Shown here piece by piece: positions 1 to 11,233 of a DNA stretch of 64,000 nt. Position 1 is the first letter of the stretch. Each line of letters begins with the position of its first letter. The stretch comes from Marsupella aquatica (Eukaryota; Marchantiophyta), in contig OZ316899.1 in NCBI GenBank assembly GCA_973895155.1, positions 5,084,001-5,148,000 of the forward strand, written 5' to 3'. The position numbers and the translations under genes were made by a program. The notes beneath the pieces were generated by a model, which searched no databases, had not been told where the DNA came from, and was given only the letters and a program-made list of their open reading frames with translations.

Positions 1-805
1 CTTATGAAGCAGGCGGTCGCGCCTGTATCCACCAAGGCAACACCCAGATTACCGTTAGAAGTGACATTCACAAAAATCAGTTTTTCAGGATCCATTGTCT
101 TAACTTTAGGTATCTTCTCTCGCAACAACACCCTCTCACCGTCCGGGACATCCCCTACAGGGACCTTGTCAGCTACTAAGGGTTCGATTAGAGTGATACT
201 TACCTTAATGCTCTTCTGCCCTCCACCATCTCCGTTTGGCTTGCCACCTTTCGTGGAACAATCCTTACTTTGATGGCCCATGGTGCCACATGTGAAGCAC
301 GAACCTTCAACCCGCCTTTGCTCCATGGTTGCCTGCTTCTTTGCTTTCTGTGCCGATGAGGCTCCTTTCTTAAAGTTGCCGGCCTTCCGGTTTCACTTGG
401 CTTCTCCATTCTGGGGCTGGGGATCCGAACCACCGGCCCCCGCCCCCTCAGGTTGCTTTCGCTTATTCCCGGGACCTTTTGCTTTCCCAATTTCCCCCTT
501 GGATCCCTTGCCACCCACCTTTGCCAAGTCCGGTTGGTTATTCACCAACGTAGTGGCCTTGTCGAAGGCGTCAGAAAGCGTTTTGAACTCATGACGCTTT
601 TCCTGCAACTTTTCTCTGAGCAATGGCGGGAGCTTCACGATAAAGTTGTGAAGCTGTGTATGTAGGGTCTCTTGTCCCGCCGGGATACACGCCAACTGAT
701 TTCTGGTAATAAGTGATGAACTTTTGGATATCACCCTTGAAACTCATCTCCGTTACGCATTTATCAGTGATTTCACTAACTCTGGACATTCTTTTGTCCA
801 ATTTT
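1..805 (-). pseudogene. G0 gag C-terminus, zinc knuckle and protease start
   Basis: The reading frame enters with a gag C-terminal segment that includes the peptide MSFKGDIQKFI and becomes Lys/Gly/Pro-rich. It reaches a CX2CX4HX4C knuckle (CFTCGTMGHQSKDC, about 254-298), which in gag binds the genomic RNA. A linker follows, then LVDTGATACFI at the left edge, the catalytic DTGA motif of a retroviral-type aspartic protease. The frame is open except for a TGA near 393-395, where CGA (Arg) would restore it. Gag and protease therefore form one reading frame, as in many plant Ty3/gypsy elements. The rest of pol lies outside the window. Confidence 0.7.
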
Positions 806-1050
806 TGATCATGAAATTTCCAACACCAATTATTCTTTTCCCTATAACTTGAGTTCTAGAGTACATTGTATGTTATGCATAGATTTATTAGGAGTAGCTT
901 GTTAAGTTTCATATATCTTGATCAAAAAAATTCAAATATGATATTGATAAGTTTCATATTTATCTACAATTTAGTTGATTTAAATTTCCAAAAAGTTGTT
1001 ATGAAATTTCCAAATCGTTAATAATATTCCAGAATTAGTGTAACTATTGA
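806..1050. repeat. AT-rich insertion splitting G0 gag
   Basis: About 245 bp of very AT-rich sequence separates two gag pieces that would otherwise be adjacent. The upstream piece ends at the peptide HAQKYQ and the downstream piece resumes near DKRMSRV. The motif ATGAAATTTCCAA occurs twice, near each end, in the same orientation. I see no clear terminal inverted repeat or target duplication, so the class (MITE, solo fragment or other) is open. Confidence 0.4.
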
Positions 1051-1580
1051 TATTTCTGAGCGTGCCGCTCCGGGTACTTAGTGGTGACATGAGCACGGAG
1101 ACCCTCAACCAGGTTTTCCCAAGTTAACGGTAAGGAGGAGTCGTCTCGCGACTTCTTCCATGACTTGTACCAAGTCAAGGCATAGTCCTTCAGGTAAGGA
1201 GCGGCTGCGGTAGCCCAAGTGGAATGCTTAACACACGCTTGGAGATGAATCTCCATCGTGGAGAGCCAACTTAGGAACTTTTGTCCACTTTGCTCGTAGG
1301 CCCCGTCGTAAGTTGGAGGAGTCGGTAGTTGGTTCACTTGGAACATACTCCGTCCAACTACCATTCCCCCCTCAGGACGCGCCGCACTCTGACTACCCAG
1401 ACTAAGTAAGTACTTAATCTGGGCCCCCTTGTTGTGTTCCAATTCCTCATAGATGAGTTGTTGGTCTTGAGTCAACGGACCCAGACCATCGTCAACGGCC
1501 GGGCCCTTACGGGTTGTAAAACATTGTAGGCCCTGTAAGTGGTGGACCTCGCCACCCAGCGCCCTCACCAATCCCAGCAC
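1051..1580 (-). pseudogene. G0 gag N-terminal domain
   Basis: This 178-residue open segment holds the core of a plant Ty3/gypsy gag (retrotrans_gag type). Recognisable parts are QLPTPPTYDG, FLSWLSTMEIHL and ALTWYKSWKK, the last matching the conserved tryptophan-rich helix that precedes the usual LREEF-like region (here ENLVEGLRAHV). Gag forms the cytoplasmic particle in which the RNA is reverse transcribed. The start at 1580 is only the first ATG in the frame and may not be the true start. The protein is cut at KYQ by the AT-rich insert. Confidence 0.65.
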
Positions 1581-2840
1581 TTGCGCCTAAGTGCCCTTGG
1601 TGCCCGAACACCTCCACGTAATACCTTGAGCAAGCATCCACGTGCCTCTAGCACCACCCACGGCCACTCCCATACGAAGCCGCACTTGCTCACCTACACG
1701 ACCGCTACTCAACGGTCCTCACTGTCTGCACAAGCAACCAAGCACCTTGGTAAGTAACCCCACCGGATCTAGAACTTGCCAAGTCTAGCATCCTAACTCA
1801 AGCTCAACAGACGTTGGTAAATAGGTCAGCGATAGGTCCTCCTGATGCTGTAAGCTGGAACCAGAACCCACGCCCATTGTCCGTCCAGGACAGCTCCTTC
1901 CTTGGGAGCGGCCCAGGTTCCCCCTCGTACCTATCCATCACCAACTGACCGCCCTGACCTCAGGACATGCTCATGGCCCAAACAGCGTAGCTTGTTCTAA
2001 AGCTTGTCCCAAGCTTGTCTCAACACGCAGGGACCAGAATGGCCTCGACTCTAACAACCGTTCGGGGCCCCAACCCGGATCCCATCGCGCATAATGGGCG
2101 CGCCACCAACTGGCAACGCCCATAACTTTCTTGATAGGCATCCGCAAGCGGAATGCCTTAGCCCGTTGTGACTGGGCCGACCCAGTGCTCATGCCTAGGC
2201 CCTCAGGTCTGATCGCCGCTCGGGGCCCCCGACCGGCCCAACCCGGCTCCGGCCACAACTTGCGCCCCAAGCGTCCGTTGCCAATGGCGTCAACTCCATT
2301 GGCCTTGGGCCCAAGAGGAGCTCACTCCCAAGCCCTCAGAACTCAAAGCCCATCCGACGGTCCAGATGGCCATCCTTGAGCCTGGCCCATTTCCCCTTGA
2401 CCCGACCAGCCATAGGCTAGTCGAAGTCCTTAGTTTGTGTCCCCAGCTTGGCCCCGTGGCGCGCCAATGCCACGTCTCATTGCCCACAAGTCTCCCCATG
2501 CTAGGTCCTTCCCAGATGGCCTATCCGGGCCTGGACCATAAGGGAGCTCGGCGTCGGAGTCAGCGACGCCGGAGCTAAGTGTTAAGGTAGTCGAGTTCCG
2601 CGACTCTGTACCTCTACTCACACCGGACTCAAATCCAATGTAGCAAGCAACTTGAAAGGCAACATGTTTGGAGTCAACTTTGCAAGCCTCCACTAGAGTC
2701 ACTTTCTTTTTGGGTTGGGAAGCACGCATGGAAGCGTGGACAGATTCCAAACCAGTGCAATTTGGCATTCTTGCAGACTCCAGAGCGTCCGTCGATTGAA
2801 ACAAAACATATCAGCAAAATCAACGTAAGTAACGGATTCC
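1581..2840. other. GC-rich non-coding leader/LTR region of G0
   Basis: The stretch is clearly richer in G+C than its surroundings, and open frames overlap on both strands without recognisable motifs, as expected for a GC-rich LTR or leader. It sits directly upstream of the minus-strand gag, where the 5' LTR should be. No LTR boundary or primer-binding site could be fixed. An open minus-strand frame at about 2570-2804 ends close to element A and was not recognised. Confidence 0.35.
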
Positions 2841-3010
2841 ACCGATGTTAGCAAAGGTCACTTGCAATATTTTGATGAGAAGACCATGAAAAATTGAGCT
2901 GGTATGGTCTTAATCACCAAGAAATCCATCCTTGCAGATAGCGAAGTTTCCCTGGAATACAATTCCCGGATTGCCACCACTCCTTGATCTTTGAAGAAAT
3001 TCTGTAAGCT

Positions 3011-3987
3011 TCAACGTACGTGGAGGCGTTCCTCAACGGTCCCATAAAGCATAATGCTCATCGTGATTTTTTTCCAAAATACCTTCACGGGTATGCCTCC
3101 GGAGTGATTGGAAGAAATGAAAAGCATCAGACCTTTCTTTTTCTGGATTAGGGAGACCCTGCCAGAATACATTCCGAACCGCATTCCACCCTGCGGTGAC
3201 ATTATCTGCCATGAAACCATGGATGGTAATGTCGTGCAAACCATTTTTGGATGCGACACTTACCATCAACCTCCAAGCCGTAGACAATGACTCACAACAT
3301 TCAGACTTCAACTCACAAGTAAATATTGTGCAGAGGGCACGGATATTATGATCATAAACGTGCGCACTAAATGTCAGCCAGCCAGTAGTAATCCGATGCA
3401 TAACATCAAAACTAACCCATGATCCTTCCAGAGAACCCCATTTTCTCATTCTTTGAAGAATATCCAATCCAGAACCCGGACCTTTGATGCTCATCTTGAA
3501 AACATGAGCTCGATCAGTAATAGAGCCTTGACCGGGGAAGAGAAATCTTTGGATGTAAGGAAAATGAATGTTCCTTTGCATGTCCCGAATCGAGTCAAAC
3601 TCCCTTTAATTTCAAGGGATTCTTCATTTTCACATTCTGCAAGATGGCTTGGAACTTCTCTTTGGACGCAAGAGCACTCAATGAGCTCCAAATATCCTAA
3701 ATGTCCTGGACAGAAATCCCAGTGGCACTCTCCGGAGCCAAGTGTGACATCAATGACTCCATTGCATCAATTTTTAGTTGAGCTGGTGTGTCCAGGGGGT
3801 TCACTAAATGATGGTCTCGGATGACCGACTCTACAGCAATCATGGCCTCCCTCAAAACAAAACTATTCGGTGGGTGGACGTGGTATCCGACATGCATTGC
3901 AAGCCTCGACATGAATCTCACATTTCCCTTATCCACCGAGGAAAGTGGTACATGTAAAACATTAAGGCGGGACACGTCTCCACACAT
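3011..3987 (-). pseudogene. MULE-like transposase catalytic core (element A)
   Basis: Minus-strand segments hold motifs of MULE-type DDE transposases. HVYDHNIRALCTIF fits the region with the first catalytic Asp. GFMADNVTAGWNAV matches the second-Asp motif (GFMADNAQAGWNAV-like in plants). ERSDAFHFFQSLRRHT aligns with the usual ERTCLFHWxQSL motif, keeping the His. The enzyme would cut element ends in the nucleus. The frame shifts near 3581 and again near 3691-3697, so the gene is broken. The 3' end lies within about 200 bp of the presumed left end of element A, as in element B. Confidence 0.6.
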
Positions 3988-4111
3988 ATAGGCGGTTGGT
4001 CACAATGAAAACACACTATTCCTCCGAGAGAATCTGCTTCACCAGTCTTGTGGACTCGGTCTCCTTTTGCCCTTCCAGCCCAGGACACTCGATTCCTTCC
4101 TTTGCCCTTTT

Positions 4112-4814
4112 CTAAGAATGCACACTTCCCATTTTGACATTCAATGGACCCAGAGCATCAGACTTTTGCGAACTGATACAAATCTTTTGGAAAGACATTC
4201 GCAGAAGTTGGAATAATTCTAGTCCAACGATAGCAATCATTCTCTCGATCCATGTATCTGAGCCCAAATCCTCTTTTAGTGGATGAATCAACTGGAGGAA
4301 GCTCAAAAATTGAGTCCCCATTGTAATCTTTGGGAAGACATTGAACATGTTTGACATCCTCTCCCGACTCCAAGAACTTACGGACAAAGCGAGATATCTC
4401 ACTGGAGCCTTTAACCCTCAATATCATGTCACACGCACTCACTCAATAAACTGGAGAAACTTTATCGGGAGACTCAGTTTTGATTTCACAAACATCAATG
4501 TTTGCTTCTACTCTCTCCGGTGATGGGTCAATTTTTGTAACTAGAAAGTACACAAAACCACTTTTCAAGCTCCAATGTCGAACGCTATGGACACTCAAAG
4601 GCTCAATTTGTGCAGGACTCAAAATTGAATCCTCCCTCCTCCCGAGTACATCTTGGATGAATGGTCCCTCACATCCAAGTCGTTGACCTAGATAAGTTTC
4701 ACTCACAATTTGGTCTCTAGTCAATGAAAAAACAGGAAGAAATATCACATCTCCAGTAGACTCCCGCACAATTCTGATTTGGGATGCCATTTGGAAAACA
4801 TACATTGAGTGCAA
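4112..4814 (-). pseudogene. Transposase N-terminal part with DUF8039-like repeat (element A)
   Basis: From 4814 to 4158 there is one minus-strand frame with a single TGA at 4443-4445, where CGA would keep it open. The first part resembles the DUF8039-like units of the element B transposase: a LGQRLG segment, a hydrophobic stretch with FIQDVLG, then a conserved tryptophan (RHWSLKSG). The second part includes GFGLRYMDREND and is not recognised. A frame change near 4160-4400 moves the reading to an overlapping open frame reaching 4112. Kinship with the element B protein rests on pattern and position. Confidence 0.45.
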
Positions 4815-5040
4815 TGGAAATGTTGGACAATGTCACAAAATGAAAGGGGTGTTCCTCAACCCTAAATTGGTAATCATTGTCCATTGAAACCTCGAACGAC
4901 TCTCAGATTTTGAAACGGTAACAATCGTGGCATTAAATATTTTGTCATTTGTTTTGTATCCGTTAGGATGTCCAATTGATACACAAAGACAAGTTAATTT
5001 AAAACTCTTTATATATTCCGTGGAAAAAACATACACTGGA

Positions 5041-5066
5041 TGCTAGCAAAGATCGCTACCAAAATT
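5041..5066. repeat. Element A palindrome, copy in the transposase gene
   Basis: This imperfect inverted repeat has a left arm with GCTAGC and a right arm with GCTACC, followed by an A/T run. It lies between two coding segments of the minus-strand transposase, probably in an intron. Confidence 0.6.
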
Positions 5067-5343
5067 GTCACAGTATCTTAACCTAAATTATGCCTCACTA
5101 GAGATGAAGAATCTGCCAGTATTGATCCTACTCCTTCTGGTCAGGATCGGGACGGGACTTTGCCAAATTAGAAGACATCTCTTCGTCCGGGACACCAGTT
5201 GCTCGACGGTATATGTCTTGGGTGAAACCATGCTCCCTCCTCTAACTAAATGCTCGTATTGGGGCTCTGTAGACAGGCCTTCGGCTGCTCCCGCTCGCAA
5301 AATTTGAATCCTGAAAATCAGGAGATCCCAACACCTTGTGCTT

Positions 5344-5619
5344 TCAAAGCTCTAGACGATGGGGCCAAATTGTGGCAGGATCAGACGGAACATGGAAGAA
5401 GAACCGATCTTCGAATAGAAGAGCGGACTCATCCTTGAGCCATGGAATGTTCCTCTCCCTTGGACTCATTCCCTCATTTGGTGGGAGGCTATTCCTATTT
5501 CGGATGTCTGAAGTGGCAAAAACATACGTCTCAGACTCCTGCTCCGTGGTCTCCTCTTCCTCTACAATGGGACACTTCCCATTATCGGGCATCATCCTCT
5601 GCATACCGTCCATGAGCAA
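5344..5619 (-). pseudogene. Probable 5' exon of the element A transposase
   Basis: A 91-residue open segment lies upstream of the transposase frames. It contains the peptide KCPIVEEEETTEQE, close to KNPIVEEDSSTTPRQ in the element B transposase (near 49330), which sits between two DUF8039-like units there. This shared linker is the best sequence tie between the two transposase genes. The ATG at 5619 is one possible start. Sequence between 4820 and 5340 includes a palindrome (5041-5066) and looks intronic. Confidence 0.4.
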
Positions 5620-5654
5620 AGATGATAGTGATACAAGTAAGAGATATCACAGAG

Positions 5655-5870
5655 CTCCTGGAGAATCACCGAGAGAATCACCAACAGTAGGCGTCTGGTA
5701 TAACCAAGATCAAGCGCCTATAGCACCAAGAGAGATAGTGATTGAATTCCCGAGAGCGAGAGACAAGAATCACCAAGGGCGAGCCCTAAACCCTGAATAG
5801 ACCGAGAGCAAGTGAATCACCGAGATCAAGCAAATACCGATTGAATCACCGATCACAGAATAGACATCTC
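5655..5870. repeat. Dispersed GAATCACCGAGA-type short repeat
   Basis: The word GAATCACC recurs at least five times in about 200 bp, often followed by GAGA or AAGG, upstream of the presumed transposase start. Spacing is irregular. It could be a degraded minisatellite or part of a promoter. Confidence 0.55.
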
Positions 5871-6100
5871 AAATAGTTTACCCCTCAAGGTGTGGACCTA
5901 CCCTCCATGGAGAACGTAAGATAGGCAAAAAACGCCAGAAACCTTCATAGACGGTCGACCAACTAACCTTAACCCGACCGATGACCCCAAAGAAAGCCGA
6001 CCAACTGTACATATCCATCGGATTCTCGGTCATCAATTTACACGTACAGTAACGGATAGATTCTTCCAACGGGTATACAACGGTAATAAAGAACGATAAC

Positions 6101-6127
6101 TTTTGCTAGCGATCATCGCTACCATTA
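6101..6127. repeat. Element A palindrome, divergent intergenic copy 1
   Basis: Arms TTTTGCTAGCGA and TCGCTACCATT flank a short centre. It is one of three copies within 250 bp between the divergent genes. Confidence 0.65.
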
Positions 6128-6202
6128 ACTATTCTTAACAATATTCACATTGAACCTCATATCACTGAAATATCCTATAAATTTAGAGAAAGTGATAACG
6201 TC

Positions 6203-6229
6203 TTTTGATAGCGACCTTTGCTATCAAAA
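6203..6229. repeat. Element A palindrome, divergent intergenic copy 2
   Basis: This is the best copy: TTTTGATAGCGA, a short centre, then a right arm ending GCTATCAAAA. The arms are nearly perfect reverse complements over 12 bases. Confidence 0.75.
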
Positions 6230-6320
6230 ATTAGAGTTTCTAACATCCAGTTCTGGAGGTCATTTGACCTAAATTTAACCATGTTGTTGGCTTCATCTCA
6301 CTGATATAAATATGGAGTAG

Positions 6321-6347
6321 TTTTGATAGCAAGGGTCGCTACCAAAA
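6321..6347. repeat. Element A palindrome, divergent intergenic copy 3
   Basis: TTTTGATAGC on the left pairs with GCTACCAAAA on the right. It lies about 120 bp from the previous copy. Confidence 0.7.
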
Positions 6348-7921
6348 GTTACCGTTTAACGGTAACTTGAATTGTCAAATGTTCGCCTTATGTGTTCTAA
6401 AATATTCCGAATTTGTTGTGGAACATCCGTGCATTCAGGCTAGGTTCCGTTAAACCATCTGTAATTAAGTAGACATTGTTGTTAATTAATCCGTTGGTAC
6501 AACCAAATATTTGTTGTATATTATTCCTATTACCGTATGACACGTTCCAAAATCCAATTGCTTTCGATATGGATGATAGTATTATATCCCATTTAGAAAC
6601 GGATGACGGTATTACAAACGTTCCATTGTACTTTGCACGGCTTGGTCAGTCAAGGTGCGGAGGCTGGTACGGTGTCTTTGTACGTGGAGTGTCATCCGTA
6701 CCCAACGGCGGTCACTCTTTGGAGTAGTCGTGCAAAAGTTTTGCAGGGGTATCAAGCCCAGTGGTGAACCAAAGGATCATTCTTCTTTGCCGCGCTCCCA
6801 AACTTCTTTCTCCACCTCCTCTCTACAGACTACAAACTCAAGCAGACGAGTGACTCGGTCGACAGCTGAGAGGCAAATTCTTTTCACAGGCCTGAAAATG
6901 TAGAGTAGGGTTTAAGGAAATATGAACTACTTTCCTCTTAAACAACCAAAATTCGTTCCCGTTAAGAGCTTGTGAGACCTAAAAGATTGTATTAACATAC
7001 TTTGAGATAGTTAAGCTAACCTATCTCAGATTTTAAGCCTTTACCGACATGCTTAGGTCAAGTGGAAGGAGTTTTTAATACATCCTCAGGTATTGTGATG
7101 TTTGCATCATCAATAGTGCAATAATTAATTCTAAAACTATAACAAAACAACCAAAAGCCGGAGGCGTAAAGAGAGGATTAGGCGAGCCTTAAATGTCTCA
7201 TCTCCTCTCGCCACTTAGCAATCTATGACTAAGTTAGGCACGATTAAGAGTCAACAGAGAGTCTGACTAAATTAGGCTGATGCCTAAAGCTCATCCTTAA
7301 AGCCAACCATCTAAGAATTTGTAAAAGATGTATATAAGACAGCCCGTATTAACTTTCTGACCTATGTCAACGCAAAGGTGGTACTGATTACTCCGAACTA
7401 ACTTATTCTTCTATTCAATCCTTCAGATTGCTCTTTTAGGACTACGCAATTTGTGAGTTCTCGTATGGTGCTTCTTCCACTAATACTTAATAAGCCATAA
7501 GTATTCCATAGTCAACATGAATCTTTAGACCTTTGCATGGTCTCAGGCATACATTTCCAGTCAGCCTAAAGGTTAACTATGACATTGCTAGTCACTTTCT
7601 ATAGATTTTCTAGCAAGAATGGTCACACACTAATGTCCAAACACAAAGCATAGATCACCAAAATTATGAATCTATTACTTCTCTTCAAAGAAGGAGACTT
7701 TCACAAGTGAAATGCAAGTCTGAGTAAAATGGTGGAAACTTTCACTCTTATACTTAGGGACAAGTTTCTTCTATACAAAAGTTGAAGAGGTATGCCCCTT
7801 CAATTCCTAACCTAAGTGTAAAAGTAAAAAGTAATGCTAAATTCTGAAACTAGACTATGAGATAAAGTGCTCAGCAAAAATTCAAAGTCTAATTCTTCCT
7901 ATACTAAGTTTTATAGGGCTT

Positions 7922-8010
7922 CAAACACGAAACCGGATCAAAAACCGGGTGGGAAACCGGATGGGAAGCCGATTCAACTTCCGGATGGAATAACTTTTTA
8001 CTCTTCAGGA
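7922..8010 (+). repeat. AAACCGGAT-rich repeat block, copy 1
   Basis: The word AAACCGGAT and variants recur (encoding KPDQKP-like peptides in one frame), followed by CTTCCGGATGGAATAACT. A second copy lies about 680 bp downstream. Confidence 0.6.
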
Positions 8011-8601
8011 GTTGAAGTGTCAGGCTTCACCGATGTGGAGTCTACTGCTGGATCAATGGAGTTGAGAGGGTTTGGCATGAAAGTGATACCTCCAAAGGTA
8101 GTAGTAAAATAGGAAGCAATTAGTACATTTCTTGGTTTCAAAGTGAAAGGTTTTGCAAAAATGAGGTCTTGAGATAATGTCTATTGGTGTAAGTAAAATA
8201 TAGGAGTGCCAGAGTAATAAGAATTTGACTATCGAGTCTCTCCATCTTCCAATGAATGGGTATATCTTTTCATAGTATCCTTTCATACTTATCCAACCAT
8301 TTTGATTGGTTAAGATCTTTAGCCATGGATCATGCTTCCTATTGGTCCAAAGTCAGACATCTTGAAGGTCAAATGGTGTGGAAACAACGCTTCAAATCTT
8401 CATTCCATTATTTGTCCGGAAATCTCGGATATCTCTTGGTTGCACCAGTTGGAGTCTCATAATATTAAGTGGGTCATTTCGAGTCCATTTTCAGACTTCT
8501 TTATATATATCTTAACCGCATCGGAAAGAGCTTTCCAACACACTTTACAGATCTTGATTTGGATAAATGGTTTGAGAGTTATAGTAATTTTTCTACCGGA
8601 T

Positions 8602-8690
8602 GGTATGTCCAAACCGGATCAAAAACCGTCTCAAAAACCGGATGGAAATCGCTTCAAATTCCGGATGGAATAACTCCTCAATTTCCATCA
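8602..8690 (+). repeat. AAACCGGAT-rich repeat block, copy 2
   Basis: Same pattern and orientation as 7922-8010, ending ATTCCGGATGGAATAACT. The flanks of the two copies do not match over any length I could see, so they are not an obvious LTR pair. Confidence 0.6.
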
Positions 8691-9135
8691 CTTAGTTGGT
8701 GTAATTTTTTCCATGAACTACTGGAAGGTGGGGTAACACAACCTTGATAAAAGATTGAGCTACTTGTTGCTAAAATGCACTGATTAATTCACCTTAGAAT
8801 TAGCCGTCTAACTCAAATTTGTGAAAAGTTGGATCTCAATTCCAAAGTTAAACCTTTGCTTGAGGGGTTGAAGTAGGTCTCTCCTCGCTATCAGATTTTC
8901 CCAATACCAATCCATTTATGGTTTTATTTCTCTTTCACTATTGAGTCGGATAAGGGACCATAACATCTTTATATGCACCTTGGCATGATTCAAGCTTAAT
9001 ATACTCACAGATGCTTAAATAGTCATTCAAGGTCCTCAACATGGTCATTGAAAACTATTTTTTTCACATAAGATAACTTTTCTATCCTTAAGGGCTTAAC
9101 CCCTCTATTACAGAAAAACACCGAGAAGAGCAGTC

Positions 9136-9695
9136 ATGTCTCAAGACACACACGGTGTTCCGATGGGAGGCAGAAAAATTCCGGATGCGTTCTCCAAGGT
9201 GCTTGCTCGTCACTCTCTTTTGTTTGGGTTGAACAAAAGGGGGGACATGCAAGAACCTCCTAGGATTCCACTTTGTCGACTCATGAACATGGACTTGGTG
9301 AGGTTGCTCCAGGTGCAACGGGAGCTATCGACAATCTTGTCTCCAAGTTCAGGACGAATGGATACGTTGACGAGTTGGCCAACTTTTATGTTTCCGTCTG
9401 TGATGCGGAAGGTGCTGAGATTCTGGTCACCGAAGATATTCGAGCAACTTGGGACGATGTTTGGGTTCAGCAGAATGTCGGGTATGAAGCCGAATGTGAC
9501 AAAAATCCGGAATTCTTGTGCCTTAAGGACAAGATGTTTTCAATTTTTGATGGGAACCATCGTCTATATTCATGGATGATAGTTGCTAAGCAGTTCCCCG
9601 ATGACAAAAAGTATCATCCAGGGTGATATGTCACATTTTGAAGGGGAAACGTGATTTGTTCATTGAGATTGAGTCGGCGATGCATGGCTCAACAA
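9136..9695 (+). pseudogene. ParB-like domain of the element A methyltransferase-like gene
   Basis: The segment reads IDNLVSKFRTNGY, then ILVTEDIRATWDDVW, then FSIFDGNHRLYSWM. The last matches the G-x-HR signature box of ParB/Srx-fold proteins (idGxHRlxA), a nucleotide-binding and sometimes nuclease fold that in bacteria binds CTP and loads on parS DNA. The order of an IxxLxxxI-type helix followed by the HR box fits the family. The first residues lie in another frame (from ATG 9136), and the ParB frame opens after a stop at 9261-9263, so an indel or unseen intron lies near 9265-9300. The segment ends at a good donor (GT at 9696). Function in a eukaryotic element is unknown. Confidence 0.55.
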
Positions 9696-9791
9696 GTAAG
9701 TTTTCTGGCTTTGTTTCACTTTTGTGCAAGTGGTTTAGGTTCCCTAAGTGATTGCTTAATATGCTGATATCCTTTTCCTTTGCGGGTCCAG
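9696..9791 (+). other. Probable intron in the element A plus-strand gene
   Basis: It starts GTAAGT and ends CCAG before coding sequence resumes. Phase across the junction does not agree in the simplest reading, so an indel or a shifted border is likely. Confidence 0.45.
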
Positions 9792-11139
9792 GCTTGGGCA
9801 GTGTGTTGTGGAGAATTCTTGGATTTTGGATGCAGACCGGGTGAAGAAAATCCTCCAATATGATCTGTCTTACTATGAGAAGATCATCGATCCTGCTAGC
9901 TACAAGATCTTTGAAACTAGGATGGCGAATGTGAAGAATAAGGCGTGGTACTAAAAAAAATGAGTTGGGATGCACTCACATACATTTTGTGCTCTGCAAA
10001 CATCATTGCGGGTCTAGAAGATTTGCGGGTTCGTGAAGAGAGAGCCATTCAAATGAATGTGCCGTGGTCAGATGTTGAGAGGAAGAGGCTTCATGACGAG
10101 ATGTTTGCCTTGCAGCTAAAAGAATGGTCTGTCCGCAACAGTAAATTAGCAGTTGTTTTGAATCCAGAATACGGGGGTTTTCTTGTCAAATGCTCAGAGT
10201 TGTATGAGTATTGCGAAAGGGAGAAGCGAGAAGGGCGTCAAACATTGGGTTGTGGATTGGATCGGGCTCGAATGTACACTGCTGTCTCAACTCTAGATCC
10301 ACTTCTTCGATGCCAATTGATTGAGGAACAGTGTAAGCCAGAATTGAGGAAGCAATGGTTTCATCCAACGGGATTTTCCGAGAATGAGACCAAGCAATGG
10401 TGCCATACATGGTCCATGTGGTCATCGGTTGAATCCATTTCTAAGCATTTGCTGATAGCTTGTTTGGATGAGATTGGATTAAGTGCTCCTCAAGATCGTT
10501 TAGAGTCAGTACCTCAAAAAGATCTTGAATCTTTGAAGGAGCAGATCCTCGATGATTTCAAGGATTATGCATTTCGTGTGAGATCTAAGTTTTTTTGAGC
10601 AATTTGGATAACCAAGTCTGGTGACAAATTTGATGTTGATGTAATTCGTTGAAGGGCTAAGCAATATGTTTATCACTTCTTTGTAGATCGGAAAATTAGT
10701 AGTGATTCGTATTTTTGGTGTTACCCCCTTTGTTTTGCTGGATGGGCAAGCATTGGGCGAGATGCAGACGGGAATGTTACGTATCCTCAGTTTTCAATGT
10801 ATCCTGTGGATGCTTCTCACCCCAAAAGAGACCTTATTGCGTGGGAAGTTTTTAATTGTCCCTGGTATCTCGATAGTGATCAATGGTCAACTACTTTTGA
10901 CCAAACGAAAAGATCGGCTTACACCAAGATTGTGAAGGGCAAGGAGCCCAAGTATATTTTGTTTGAGATCAAATTTGGTCCAGTGGAGAGGGAAGAAATG
11001 GCTTGTGCCATGATGGAGGAAGTATGTTTGAGGCAAGAGGTGAATGTCGACCGCACTCAAAATTCAAGAGTGAAAGTCGGGGCCCTTGAAAAGGCAGATT
11101 TTCAAAAGGTTTCCGCTTCCCAGCGGTCTCTCAGAACAA
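9792..11139 (+). pseudogene. Central region of the element A methyltransferase-like gene
   Basis: The segment is one frame from about 9795 to 11139 apart from a stop after KNKAWY near 9953 and two TGA codons, at 10596-10598 and 10650-10652. Arg (CGA) would keep the frame open at each TGA. It has charged, probably helical stretches (DLRVREERAIQMNV, LESLKEQILDDFKDYAF) and a Cys/Trp-rich part around FWCYPLCFAGWASIGRDADG. I do not recognise a domain. Its place between ParB-like and methyltransferase-like parts corresponds to the 54.1-54.7 kb part of element B. It ends at a donor (GT at 11140) directly followed by a palindrome. Confidence 0.45.
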
Positions 11140-11233
11140 GTAAGTATTGCTAGCGAACCTCGCTATCAAAATAAGTGATATTTTGATCGTGTATTCCTGA
11201 AGTTTACATTCTGACCTCCGAGTGCTTTTTCAG
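11140..11233 (+). other. Intron with element A palindrome
   Basis: GTAAGT at the start and TTTTTCAG at the end bound a 94-bp intron. Its first third is an element A palindrome at 11145-11171 (arms with GCTAGCGA and TCGCTATCAAAA). Confidence 0.65.

Larger units (their letters stand above)
1..2840 (-). mobile_element. Ty3/gypsy fragment G0 (gag-protease and leader)
   Basis: The minus strand reads, in order, a retrotransposon gag domain (1580 to 1051), a gag C-terminus with a CCHC zinc knuckle (about 805 to 254) and the start of an aspartic protease that runs off the left edge. Reverse transcriptase and integrase would lie to the left of the window. The 5' leader or LTR should lie at 1581-2840, which is GC-rich and non-coding, but I could not find a second LTR copy or a convincing primer-binding site. 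The element is broken by an AT-rich insert near 806-1050 and by stops, so it is a relic. Confidence 0.75.
6370..9080. other. Long spacer without recognised genes (element A)
   Basis: I recognise no conserved protein here. Short open frames at 6476-6903, 7867-8112 and 8256-8747 lack family motifs. The palindromes typical of element A are absent, unlike the sequence on either side, so much of this may be a separate non-coding insertion such as LTR material. It contains a duplicated AAACCGGAT-rich block (7922-8010 and 8602-8690). Confidence 0.4.

Noticed and set aside
1971-2578. Overlapping ORFs on both strands in GC-rich DNA
   Set aside because: No motifs, mutual overlap and GC-driven lack of stops point to chance frames in an LTR/leader.
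2841-2880. Left terminal inverted repeat for element A (ATCAGC near 2815 resembles the element B terminus)
   Set aside because: Only six bases match and no partner is found near 13388, so the terminus is not supported.
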